Shown in pieces: positions 37,081-48,943 of a DNA stretch of 64,000 nt; positions within the stretch are counted from its first letter, which is position 1, and each line of letters opens with the position of its first letter. The DNA lies in the NCBI RefSeq assembly GCF_021347895.1, contig NC_067129.1, positions 30,727,690 through 30,791,689 of the forward strand. The letters run 5' to 3'. This stretch comes from Acanthochromis polyacanthus. Its lineage: Eukaryota > Chordata > Actinopteri > Pomacentridae. The translations under genes and the position numbers were made by a program. A model generated the notes under the pieces. That model was not told where the DNA came from and ran no database searches. It saw only the letters and a list, made by a program, of their open reading frames with translations.

Positions 37081-38148
37081 TAACGCATGTTGAAGTATTT
37101 TTAGGCTTTCAAATTTGAGATTGTTTTGTCAGGTGAAAAAAAAAATTCTAGCTTTCCAATAGAGTTCTTACACCACTGTGTAGTGCTTGGACCCTAATTA
37201 CACCCGAGAAATGAAAATATAAGGTAATGCACATGAAATGCTACAGAAGCTGATGTTGCACAAACTACTGAGAAAATTGACATTTGCAAATGTGTTGCTG
37301 CAGAAAGAAGTCAGTTTGATGGTACAAAAGACACATTTAAAAGCAAAAATCAACCATTTAAATACAACATGAGGCATTTTGTTGTTCTTTTTTTGTGCAC
37401 CATGTTGGTAATTTGACCACTTTTTCCATCTGAGGAATTAAACTTCTTGTCCAATTATTGTTCCATTTTGGACTTGTGGAAAAGTTCATACATGAATCCT
37501 CTAACAAGCTGTTAGGTGTTCTAACTGCCAAGATAATATCTTCTGTTCTGTTGTTGTTTTGATGCCTCGGCCACCTTTTGTGCCTTTAGAATCTCCTCCT
37601 CCTCTATTTTTCTTCTCTTTCCTCAGTTTCCCAGGAGTACTTTTGGGGGAAATGCAGCCGATCACGGGTTGCGGTGAAGGTAGTTGACACAGATTGAGGT
37701 AAATTGGGTACACCGCGATGCTAAATTACAACACTTCATCTCTAAAATCACTGCGGAACGCTGCGAACAGCCCAAATCGGTTTTATCCGACAGCGTCAGA
37801 CTGGAATTCTCTCTTTCAGGATGATGGGGGGTTCAGTGCAGTTAGACGTCCGGTCGGTGGTCCTAATTTCATAGTTAGAAACTCTCACAGCAGCAGGTTT
37901 GTTTTATTTCTGAGCTTATAAACGCAGCGCTTTAGCCATCTGTTGACTTCCTCTGTTGCAGGTCCCATGCTAATCAGTGGTGGGTTTATATATGTGGATT
38001 ACATGGGATCGTAGCTGCTGGTTAGCTACATCCAGCAGGACGTCGTCTGTCCGTGGTTCCTGTAATTATCGTGTCCGTGCATCTCCACAGAGAACAAACT
38101 GGAAGTTAAACTTCTGATCCAGATGGTGCTGGAGGGAAGAACGTGACA
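37081..38148. other. No gene recognised
   Basis: AT-rich to 37450, then more balanced sequence. The open frames at 37501-37713 and 37718-37921 are featureless. Confidence 0.4.
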
Positions 38149-38150
38149 TA

Positions 38151-39785
<1,635 letters not shown>

Positions 39786-39787
39786 TA

Positions 39788-40380
39788 AGTATTCATACGT
39801 GACTGATCCGTGTGGTCATGTATGTGGAGAACATGCATTTAAATCTAGAACAGACTTTATAGTGACGTCTTGCGTGTGGATCAACATAAAGTCTTGAATC
39901 TAAACTCAGCTGTTTAGTTTCACTCCAGCATCAAGTTTAACACGTTACGCTTTGTAGAAACTTTTTCTTTCTTTTGATTCATGTGTTTAAGCAGAACAGG
40001 GACGAAATAGTTTATTTAATTAAAAATACTGTAACAGAAAACAACAAAAAAATTTCAAAAATTTAAAAGAAAAAAGAAAGGTGAAAGTAAGAGCAAAAAT
40101 GTGTAAAATGATTATTTTTTAAATTAATTTAAAAGCTGTGAAATAGTATAATGTATGGGTCACAAATTGCCAAAGAGCAAATTATTGTAAAACTATTTAA
40201 AACTTTCTGACATGGACATTATTTACCTTTTTTTAAAGATAAAATATAAATGAACGTCATCTATTCTGTTTATTAATTTAACAAAACATTGAAATTCTGC
40301 AGAACAGTCAAAGAAAAAAAATAATCTAAAAGAACCACAAAAAGAAAGTTTCTGAAAGGTTTTTAACTCTCACTACACCT
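39788..40380. other. AT-rich DNA; nothing recognised
   Basis: No frame or repeat of note between the Tc1 copy and the THAP-bearing element. Confidence 0.4.
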
Positions 40381-40544
40381 CACAATACTAGAGTCCCTAT
40401 ATTATCAGAGTATCGACATGACGGGTCCAAAATATATAGGAGCCATTTTGTTTCCAATTCATGAACGCCGGGTTTTCCTGTTAACATTGTTTACACCGCA
40501 GAGAGTAATTCTAGGTCCTTTTTCGCTTCCTAAATACCTGAAAA

Positions 40545-40696
40545 ATGACGGGCTGTTGTGCCTTTGGGTGCACAAATCGATTGGAGAACTGATTCCACAT
40601 GTTTAGATTTCCCAGTAATAGTGAAAGAATGAAACTGTGGGAAAATAAAGTCCGCAGAGTGGGACGGAAGCCGACTTCATCATCGTTTTGTGCCAG
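40545..40696 (+). pseudogene. THAP zinc-finger first exon, broken by a stop
   Basis: From the ATG at 40545 the frame reads MTGCCAFGCTNRLEN, then TGA, then a THAP-like continuation FHMFRFP...MKLWENKVRRVGRKP...SSFCAR, ending at a splice donor (CCAG followed by GTTAGT) after 40696. The C-x4-C start, the FRFP motif, the KLW tryptophan and the late cysteine are hallmarks of the THAP (C2CH) DNA-binding domain. The C-x2-H half would lie in the next exon, which I cannot find. The in-frame stop makes it a pseudogene. Confidence 0.75.
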
Positions 40697-40809
40697 GTTA
40701 GTCCCATGTATGTACTTGAATGTGAATGACAGATATCAAAGTTTGATGTGATTTTAGGCAGTTGCGGTTATTTTGACTTTGACCATTTTCATGCATGGAG
40801 ATGCATGAA

Positions 40810-40863
40810 ATACGGGCCGCTGAAGTTTAACGGGGTAACCCGTTAAACTTCAGCGGCCCGTAT
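40810..40863. repeat. Perfect hairpin: 25-bp arms, 4-nt loop, inside the P-like element
   Basis: The left arm 40810-40834 starts ATACGGGCCGCTGAAG. The right arm 40839-40863 is its exact reverse complement. The loop is GTAA. It lies in the interior of the element, about where coding sequence has been lost, and may mark a deletion or repair junction. Confidence 0.95.
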
Positions 40864-41306
40864 GTGCAAAAGTATTTAGCTAAATTGACCGAAGCTGCAA
40901 ACCCGATGATAGAAATATTATACACCGATGGAAAGCTTAGATTCTCATGAATCCGCCGGTATAAACCACTTTCAGATGTGATTACCACAGCGGGTAATAT
41001 AAACACATTTGTCCAACAAACAGCAAATAACATAAACAGCACAACTCACCTTTGAAGGCTCAAAACTAGTCACAGATGAAAATATTCCACAAAACGGCCA
41101 TAATCCAACCTTGGACATCCAGACAAAACAAGCCAGTAAGATATTTTGTCCAAAACATGTCTTGAAATCAGTAAGCAATCCACAAATGGCTAGTTTTCGT
41201 GAATGTGCACCTCGCGCTGCGCGTCCCATATTGAGTGAATGGAAACAAAATGGTGTCAAATCCCCAGTTGTCGCCACTCTGATAATATAGGGACTCTACA
41301 CAACAC

Positions 41307-42179
41307 TAATGTACCCATATATATATATCTTTTTTCTTTTTTAATGTGGTCACTGCAGAACAGTGACTAAAAGCTTGGTTTGAAACAGTTTAATTAAAAA
41401 AAACAGTGAAAATCTGGTAAATATTTTGTAATTCTTAATCTTAACATTTAAAATCTGTAAAAATGAGTAATTTGGGCTCACACACTGCAGGAGATTATTT
41501 TTTCAGTGGACTTTATTACAGTTTGACCAGATTTGTTTGGTTTTTACAATATGAATTTGGACTTTTTTCAGCTTATTAAATAGTTACTGTTTGAACAAAA
41601 CTGTGACAATTTGTAAGATAACAGTAAGAATGGAAACAGAAGGGCTAATTATATTCCTGTAATAAAATAAATACATTTGTTAAAACAAGGACTTTAGCAA
41701 ATTTCAGTTTTATAAAAAAAAATAAGAATTCTTCTTTTTCACAGTTGAAAAACTATCATACTGCACATCTCTGAGTTTTATTTCTCTTTAATCATCGTTG
41801 TTTTGTTTCAATAGAGCTGCAGGACTTCATATTGCAGTAAAAAAAATGAGCAGTAGAAAAATGAGGCAGGAGCAAAGTAAACAAACAACAACAACAACAA
41901 ACTTGCCTGGAGATCACACAATAAAAGCAGAAGTATCAAGCAAAATGCTAATGCTTTTTTTAGATCAAAAATGATGTGAAGGAGGGATGTAGTATTTTTT
42001 TAATAGACATGTTAGCATTCTAACTTTAGCATTTAGCTCAAATCACAATCAATGTAAATATAAAGTAAAAGGCTAACATGGCAAATGCAGCAGGATGTTT
42101 AAATATAAGGATGTTAACATGCTACATTTAGTCAGTTATTTCACTGTAAAAATTAGAACTCCTGCAGTTCAAAGATGCC
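41307..42179. other. AT-rich DNA; nothing recognised
   Basis: Contains a short CAA run at 41880-41900. No gene or transposon ends are recognised. Confidence 0.4.
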
Positions 42180-42475
42180 TAAAAACTCAAACATTGCATG
42201 TTCTCCCTGTGCATGCGTGGGTTTCTCCTGCTTCCTCCCACAGTCCAAAAACATGCTGAGGTTAACTGGTTACTCTAAATTGCCCGTAGGTGTGAGTGTG
42301 AGTGTGATTGTGTGTCTGTATATGTAGCCCTGTGACAGACTGGTGACCTGTCCAGGGTGTCCCCTGCCTTCACCCGAGTCAGCTGGGATAGACTCCAGCA
42401 CCCCCCATGACCCTAGTGAGGATAAAGTGGTGGATAGAGAATGAATGGATGGATGGATGAATGTTTCTAATTTTG
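42180..42475 (+). mobile_element. 3' portion of a teleost non-LTR retrotransposon with (GGAT)n tail
   Basis: A very familiar fish repeat: TTCTCCCTGTGCATGCGTGG, CTTCCTCCCACAGTCC, TCTAAATTGCCCGTAGGTGT, GTGACCTGTCCAGGGTGTCC, AGCTGGGATAGACTCCAGCA, then an ATGGATGGATGGATG tail that fixes the plus orientation. It is 5' truncated and non-coding here. I think it belongs to a LINE family but would not insist on the clade. Confidence 0.75.
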
Positions 42476-44645
42476 AACATTTCTAGTTAACATTCAGCTC
42501 GAGTCTCTACAAGTGTGTTGTCCTTTAAGCAGCAGAGTCAAAGCTGCTCTTCAACACATAAATCTACAAATGCATGCAGGAATCCTTCAGGATGTAAAAC
42601 CGCTGAGCTAAATATGCATATGGATAAAGGTTGTGTTAAAGATGCACACGCTCATACAAGATAAATGCCCTTTTTGGTGTCTGGTTGCTCCACAAATCAC
42701 TTTCTTCTGTATTTCAAAGATCCTGGAAGCCCCAGCTGATGATATCTGCCACCTCATAAACACCTCGGCACATATACATGGACACGTCTTTATGGCGCCG
42801 TTTATTTTCCCGTCTGAACCCGCCTCTCGCCGTAACCCTGCCGCCGTCCGCTCGGTTTTCCCATGGAGCTGGAGATCAGAAAACCCGATAAATCACAAAG
42901 ACGTTTCACTGCAGAATACAAATAAAGACGGCAACACAAACAAGCCATTAATGGGAGTAAATGTTTAGCTTTTTCCAGCTTTTTATCATAATTTAACACA
43001 CAAGTGACAGACTTTAAGAGCAAATATTGATCTTTATGTTTCATATTTACTATATTTTTTAGATTTCAGTCAACCTAAACTCAATTTCTAAGCCTGAAAA
43101 TAAACTTTATGGTTGTTTTTTTGTTATCTCAAAAATGTCTCTCATTATTGGCACTAGCCAATATTTCGGTCGAGTTCATTAAACTACACAGTTCATATAG
43201 ATCATTTATTGCAAAAAATGTTTAGAAATGAATCAATTCAGCAACACAGAGCACAGTTTCCAGCTTTAATAGGCCACAGTTCTGGATTTTATCTGCAGTT
43301 TATCATTGACTACAGAAGAAAACTACAGTATTTCAGTGATAATTAATCTTGTTGTCACTTTGCAACCCAAAATTATCCAGAAGACTCACATTTATCTCAA
43401 GAAATCCTTTTTTAAAGCCTCAAATGCAAATAAAAAAGAAGCAGGACCTGCAGCTATTTGAAATAAAAAGCGCCCATACATTAGAGGCTTTGGAGGAACT
43501 GTTTCCTGCTCGCTGCTAACCGTGAATCCGTCACCGTTTGAACTTTCTATACGGGCGATAAAACGGAGATGCTGGGAATAAATTAAAACGACGCCGGTTT
43601 CATCCCTTAAACTGGAGACTTAAGGCGGAGTGACAGCCGGGAGCCGAGCAGAGAGCTTTTTGTTCTCTTCCTTCCAAATGAGAGCCGGGATTTCTGATGT
43701 GAAGCTTCTGTTTCATCTTCGAGGGAGCGACTTACAGCTATTTAAATGTCACCAGAGCTTCATTGAGCTACTGGAAGCAGAAATTCAGGTTTCATTCGTC
43801 CATCAGCTTCCCCTGCAGTCGTTCCCGGCTGATGTTTGGTCGATAATTCACCCTGAAAGTTCCTCATCAGATCATGAAATCACTAAATAAGCCATTATGC
43901 TTGTTTCTGATTGGTGTGGAGAAGCCAAAGCACCAAGAGAAATAAGATAAACCAAAATGGAACAGCAGGTTTGAACCCAAAAACCTTCCTGCTTGTAGAA
44001 GTTCTCAGACTTGTACAGTTTTTTTCATTGCCTGACAGTATTGTAATTTTAATGTTTCTACACCAGTTTGACATCCAGACTTTCTTTGTGCTCCAGACTT
44101 ATTCAACAGGTTGTTTTAATGAAGAACAATGAGAAATATAAAAATAAATGACGGTAAAAATTGCAGCTATTGGAAATGATGGAAAACATAAATGCTGGTA
44201 AAAACCGTATTAAATGTGTTTATTTTACTGATCAGTGCAGCTGCACATTAGAGCTGCTAAACTTCATAGATTTAGGTCTGACACTATCCCATAATGCAGG
44301 AAATCAGTCCATAAGTCAAATTAATGCGACTGATTGAATGCTTTCTTTAATAAATATCAGTAGAAGAATCAATTTTGTAATCCGTGTTCCATCAACAAAA
44401 TTGACAGCCAATCAGGACCAAACATAAAATCATTTTTATGCGATTTCTGCATCATCAGCTAAATACATGGGGTTTCCATGGCAACGTGATGCATACGGTG
44501 TGTGATCTTGTACCTCATACAGCTCAACAGGTTTACAGATAAAAACATTTTCCCTCAGCTGAGAATCTGTAACGCTCATAAATAATCATCAGGAAGCAAT
44601 TTGGTTAAAGGGAGACAAAACTCTGAACAGAACCTGGACCACATT
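42476..44645. other. No gene recognised; possible conserved element at 43450-43700
   Basis: 42780-42960 and 43450-43860 are GC-balanced and single-copy-looking. The open frame at 43630-43890 has no recognisable domain. The rest is AT-rich. Confidence 0.35.
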
Positions 44646-44897
44646 AGCCCCACAGCATCAGTTACCATGGAGATCTAGCCCCACAGCATCGGTTACCATG
44701 GAGATCTAGCTCCACAGCATCTGTTGCCATGAAGATCTAGATCCACAGCATCAGTTACCATGGAGATCTAGCTCCACAGCATCTGTTGCCATGAAGATCT
44801 AGATCCACAGCATCAGTTACCATGGAGAGCTAGCTCCACGGCATCAGTTACCATGGAGAGCTAGCTCCACGGCATCAGTTACCATGAGGATCTAGCA
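44646..44897 (+). repeat. 31-bp minisatellite, about 8 units
   Basis: CACAGCATC starts at 44651, 44682, 44713, 44744, 44775 and 44806, then CACGGCATC at 44837 and 44868, an exact 31-bp period. The unit is CCACAGCATCAGTTACCATG followed by GAGATCTAGCT. Variant units (GTTGCCATGAAGATCTAGAT) alternate with the standard unit in the middle, giving a 62-bp higher-order period for two cycles. Confidence 0.95.
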
Positions 44898-46552
44898 GGT
44901 TAAAAGACCTTCGTGACACAAAAAACACTGACTGGAGGCTCAACAAACCTGCTAACACACTAATCTCACTTCCTAGTTCAGCCCTCAGTGGAGTTGTTGC
45001 TATTATCAACCTGCTTGGCTCCAATTGGCTCCTCAGAGTGTCAGTATTGGAAGTGAAGTGTTCTTATTGGTCGATAAGTCAAGACTTTAACAAACTGGAG
45101 CATTTTAAACAGATCCTGGTGTTCAGGGCCGGAGTTTACATCAGATTAGCAACTGATGGTTGAGATTTTTTAGGATTTTAGGTCAGAATTAGAGACAACA
45201 AAGCCTCATGAATTAGGTTATGGAGGAGAAAAAAAGTATCAGCTACATTTCCCATGTATATTATGGGATGTTATCCTGTACTTTTACTCAGATGGAGGGT
45301 AATTACTTGTTTTTGCGCAGTTTTTCTACTTGCACTTTCGCTTTGTGTTGTGACGTCTTTCAAAATAAAAGCATTAGAAAAGCACCCAAACTAAGTATTA
45401 AGCAACTGAAAAACATCTTGTTTTTTCTATTTCTATACATTAATATGTTTTTCTCTGGGTGGCAAGCAGATTGAATTATACTGAAAGAGACAGAACTTGT
45501 AAGAAACCATCTTTTCATGGTCAACTCTCACATTAAACCCAATATGCAGTCGTAAAATGTTAAGTTTTGGCTTTTGTAAGTTTCCAAACAATGTGACAAT
45601 GTCAACAATTAAACTGTACTGTCACTGGAAGCTTTATTTTTCAATCAGTTTGGTTTGACAGCCTCATAATGAAGATGTCAGAGGGCCGACAGTCGACCTT
45701 CACCTGAACAAACACCATCCTTCACCAGACAAATGTTGTCCAGTCGAGGTGGGACCATTTTGTTTTCCGTCCAGCTAACTATCGGAAGCTTGTTCTGCAG
45801 AGCTAGAGCTGTTTGTCCAAATGATTCCGGTTGCTTTTCTTCACGGCAGCTGATCTGAAGCTGATGCTCGGTTGCTTTGATTTTAACTGAACGCTTCGGC
45901 TTCCTTCGAGCTGCTGCTGCATCTACAACCGATCAGAACCAACTTTAACTTTTTCACACTGTGAGCCAAACGTCTGATAATTTGGAAGCTCAGGACTGCA
46001 AATTGAAAGTTTGTTTCATCATTTACAACTTTACAGTTTATTTCCTATGTTTGTTCCAGATGATGCACCAAAATATGTTTGGATTGATTTTCAATTTAGA
46101 ATTCAAAATCAGAAAAATGATAAAAATAATTACTGTTTTGTTATTCATTGGTGAATGTAACATTAGCATTTTATGTTCTGCTGGGTTCTGATTTGTCATT
46201 TCCTAGAGAGAAAAACAAGCTGCTATTTTGTTGTTTGTGTTACATTGATGAATAATAATGAAATTGTTTGTCATTTTCTGATTTGGGAATTTAAATAGAA
46301 CACCAAAGAATGATTGATTAGTGTAACCAAAGTCCATGAGTTTTGAGACTTTACTCACGTTTTGGAAAATTTAGGTTTCAGATGAGTTTTTGTTTTTTGG
46401 CAGATTACATTAAAGCGGGTCTTTGTGATGTGAGCTAAATGCTGAAGTTAGCCCACTAGCAGTTTTTTTCTCTAATATCCCTACATCACAGCCATCTTGA
46501 CTTTTTTTGGGATAAGAGATTTTCTGGTCTGAACTCCAAGCTTTTTTTGTTG
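44898..46552. other. No gene recognised
   Basis: AT-rich sequence with short featureless frames. Confidence 0.4.
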
Positions 46553-46767
46553 TTGGTTGGTTGGTTGGTTGGTTGGTTGGTTGGTTGGTCGGTTGGTTGG
46601 TTGGTCGGTCGGTCAGTTGGTTTGTTAATTGGTCGGTCGGTCGGTCGGTCGGTCGGTCGGTTTGTTAATTGGTCGGTCGGTCGGTCGGTCGGTCGGTCGG
46701 TCGGTCGGTCGGTCGGTCGGTTGGTTTGTTAATTGGTTGGTTGGTTGGTTGGTCAGTTGGTTGGTTG
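46553..46767 (+). repeat. (GGTT)n/(GGTC)n tetranucleotide array with higher-order structure
   Basis: A run of GGTT units, then GGTC blocks separated three times by GGTTTGTTAATT, then GGTT units again. The frame through it (a [13 protein letters not shown] repeat) is not a gene. Closely spaced GG pairs could form two-tier G-quadruplexes; this is inference. Confidence 0.95.
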
Positions 46768-47606
46768 TTTATGTATTTATTTATTAACTTGTTTGTTTTG
46801 TACAGAGTCCAGCACAAACATTTTATTTTTGGCAAATGATTTCATTGAATCAGGTAATTTAAAGTCATTTTATTTTTTTTATTTTATTTTTTACAAATGT
46901 TAGTTCAAGAACAATCAGAAAGTAGCAAAATATCCTATTTCAGCCATTGCTGTCCCTGATTAATGGTAATATTTGGCCATTTGAAAAAATTATGTGCCTT
47001 TCAAACCGACCGGCAGGCTTTAGGATTTAGAGGGTAACACATCAACTGCATTTCAAATCTCCTTATTTGTGTCTTTTCATTTCTGGTCAAGTAGCATTGC
47101 ATCGCACTGACACCTATGTTTAGTTTCCTTGGGTTTTACATCATTCTTACGTTATAGTTTTCTATTTCTGTGCATTGTAATTCTACTCTTTCTACTTCTA
47201 GTACATGCAGTATACTGTCCATTGCCATTGTCCTCAAAAAGTGAGGTTTCCAACAGTACAGCTGATTTTTTTGTCCTTAACTGGACTGATTGTGACAGAA
47301 TAGAGGCAATATTTGCTAAGCAGGTCTGACAACACTGAAACTCTGCTTTCAATCAGGGTTTACCTCAGAACGTTGCATGTTTCTGTGCAGTGTTGTTGAT
47401 GAATCAAAGCAGTAAACTGAGCTTGTTTCTGAGTGTTTTTTCCCTCATAATGTTCCAGAGGAGCGTTCTTCCACGTTATTGTCGAGTCGACTGCAGCCGT
47501 ATAGATCGCTGGAGTCTCAGAAATTATGTCCATTGATTGGACGGGAGGGGTTTGTGGTTCCAATCGACGGCGGCCTCCCGTCTCATTCTGTGTTCTGTGA
47601 TTTCAG
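46768..47606. other. No further exon recognised upstream of the candidate exon
   Basis: AT-rich to 47100. The open frames at 47129-47563 have no family resemblance. A pyrimidine-rich stretch with TTCTGTGTTCTGTGATTTCAG precedes the exon at 47607 and fits a 3' splice site. Confidence 0.4.
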
Positions 47607-47679
47607 GGGCCGAAGGAGCCGTGTTCAGCAAATCAGTGGAGACGCCGCATGTCAGGGCCGAGCCGTTCAAAGAGCTGCG
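47607..47679 (+). CDS. Candidate internal exon of an unidentified host gene (73 bp)
   Basis: A consensus acceptor (TTCTGTGATTTCAG) precedes the exon and a strong donor (CTGCG then GTGAGT) follows it. With two leading and two trailing bases, the single fully open splice-compatible frame reads [20 protein letters not shown] then KEL. It is a soluble, charged, natural-looking peptide with no repeats. GC content is well above its neighbours. The phases (1 in, 2 out) mean it cannot be skipped without a frameshift. I do not recognise the protein. No other exon of the same gene is seen in the window, which fits a gene with very long introns. This is the best evidence for host coding DNA here. Confidence 0.5.
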
Positions 47680-48060
47680 GTGAGTCCCAGTAGTTTTCTT
47701 TTTTAGGTTCACCACGGCACACCACAAACAGAATACATGCAAATATAGATGTAGAAGTCACACAACAGAGACCAATCGCTCCGTTTATTACACACATACT
47801 GATATATGCAGCAGAATTCAGATACCTGCAAGATTTTACAGTCAGTCAATAGAAAATGACTGTCAGCACTTTATATTCAACAAATCTCAGCCTCCAGCCT
47901 CTGAACCTGCTTTAAAACGCACTTTATCTTAAAAAAATCATCAGAATGACACCATTTTCTGACAGAAAATATGAATAGAATCATTGACGTTTTCATTTCC
48001 AATGGTTCTTAAACTAATCATGTTCATCTGTCAGGAAAATTAATCAAATCTCAGCTCAGA
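47680..48060. other. Presumed intron sequence; nothing recognised
   Basis: AT-rich DNA between the candidate exon and the ISL2EU-like element. Confidence 0.4.
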
Positions 48061-48133
48061 ATAGCTTGTTTTCAGTCACGTGATTCTGACACCGCGCGAG
48101 ATTCAGACGGAGGGCAAGACATAAACTACAGCA

Positions 48134-48454
48134 ATGGAAGAGATAGAGGAAAATGTCTATTGCAGCTCTTTAAATGGAATTGCAAAAGAAAGGTACCTGC
48201 AAAAAGTCACAAGATATGCCGGATGTGATCCTTATCTTCTCAAGAAGATGGATTTTTCGACAGATTTAAGATATTTGCCTGCTGTTGAGGCAGTTGACAT
48301 CACAAATTACTTAGTGTTCCAAACGTCCTTCTACACAAAACAGCAGATGAAAGCGTACAAAAGTATGGAGTCTTACAACTATTTTGTTAGTGGATGGGTG
48401 CACGACCTGGGCTCAAAACTACTGAACAACGACCTTCGTTTGGTTTTCGCCAGG
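48134..48454 (+). pseudogene. First exon of the YqaJ/SWIM-type accessory protein of ISL2EU, rest deleted
   Basis: The ATG at 48134 begins an open exon of 107 codons ending at a good donor (GCCAGG then GTGAGT). The translation has the N-terminal region I know from fish YqaJ-domain proteins: ERYLQKVTRYAGCDPYLL early, then DITNYLVFQTSFYTKQQMKA and SYNYFVSGWVHDLGSKL. In full proteins a SWIM-type CxCx(n)CxH finger and the YqaJ nuclease follow. Neither is present in the following sequence, where the THAP gene begins on the other strand. The exon has no stop, so the deletion is recent or the exon is still under constraint. Confidence 0.7.
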
Positions 48455-48608
48455 GTGAGTGTTTATTTTATTATTTATGACTATTTCATGTTTAGCATAT
48501 GTAAGCATCAGCAGTTAGCAACAGCTATTAAGCGCAATGTGTCTGTCGTAACTTGAACAAAGCAACGAATAAACAAACTTTAGTGCTACATAGGAAAGTA
48601 CATGATAA

Positions 48609-48844
48609 CTATAAGCGAATAAACAGGTTACCTTGGACAAAATGGTCACTGCACACACGGGCATTATCTGACTCTGCTCCTCCAGATCGCAGGCGAAGAT
48701 TGAGTAGCCATTTTTTCTGGCGTTTTTCGGTGAGCTTCTTACAACTTTCCCCTTTATGAATGACCTTGGGTACTCGGTAAAACTCTTGCTTCTTTCCCGG
48801 TTGGAACGATTTGAGCAGCCGTAAATGACGCACAACATCGCCAT
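48609..48844 (-). pseudogene. THAP domain of the ISL2EU transposase, frameshifted
   Basis: On the minus strand, the ATG at 48844 starts MAMLCVIYGCSNRSNRERSK with the C-x4-C of a THAP finger. About 20 codons in, the similarity passes to another frame (FYRVPKVIHKG, then KKWLLNLR, then ARVCSDHFVQG), which contains the C-x2-H half and the typical HF motif. A one-base-type indel near 48785 therefore breaks it. The sequence stays THAP-like to about 48620, where YqaJ-side sequence begins. Confidence 0.75.
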
Positions 48845-48943
48845 CTTGGTTACAGACTTGCTTACTACTTCACTTGTTGCCCTCCGTTTGTATTTCGCGC
48901 CCGCTGCCCAGCACGGAAGTGACGTCAAGTGAAAACAGCCTAT

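Larger units (their letters stand above)
40381..41306. mobile_element. Internally deleted P-element-like transposon (910 bp) with THAP exon and 8-bp target duplication
   Basis: The element spans 40389-41298. The terminal inverted repeat is perfect for 23 bp, starting TAGAGTCCCTATATTATCAG. After a 2-bp mismatch it matches again (CGACA), and further in both ends carry CCATTTTGTTTCCA(A)TTCA. The flanks are CACAATAC (40381-40388) and CACAACAC (41299-41306), 7 of 8 identical. An 8-bp duplication, a THAP domain and no BED finger point to the P superfamily. hAT also makes 8-bp duplications but does not carry THAP. The catalytic part is absent. Confidence 0.75.
48063..48941. mobile_element. Internally deleted ISL2EU-type transposon with convergent YqaJ-gene exon and THAP gene remnants
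   Basis: The ends are inverted: AGCTTGTTTTCAGTCACGTG at 48063 and, on the reverse strand from 48941, AGGCTGTTTTCACTTGACGT. AT lies at both flanks, which fits a 2-bp duplication. Inside are a first exon of the YqaJ/SWIM-type protein on plus and a THAP domain on minus, converging. ISL2EU elements of animals are known to encode a THAP-bearing transposase and a second YqaJ-nuclease protein, so this gene pair is diagnostic. At about 880 bp it has lost the catalytic parts of both genes. Confidence 0.75.

Noticed and set aside
40827..41277. Minus-strand frames inside the P-like element as a second gene
   Set aside because: They overlap the terminal inverted repeat and the hairpin, and show no recognisable transposase motif.
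44646..44897. Regular 31-bp repeats as a CRISPR array
   Set aside because: The units are contiguous with no unique spacers, and the context is a vertebrate genome.
46547..46732. 61-codon frame of [11 protein letters not shown] repeats
   Set aside because: It is the translation of the GGTT/GGTC tetranucleotide array.
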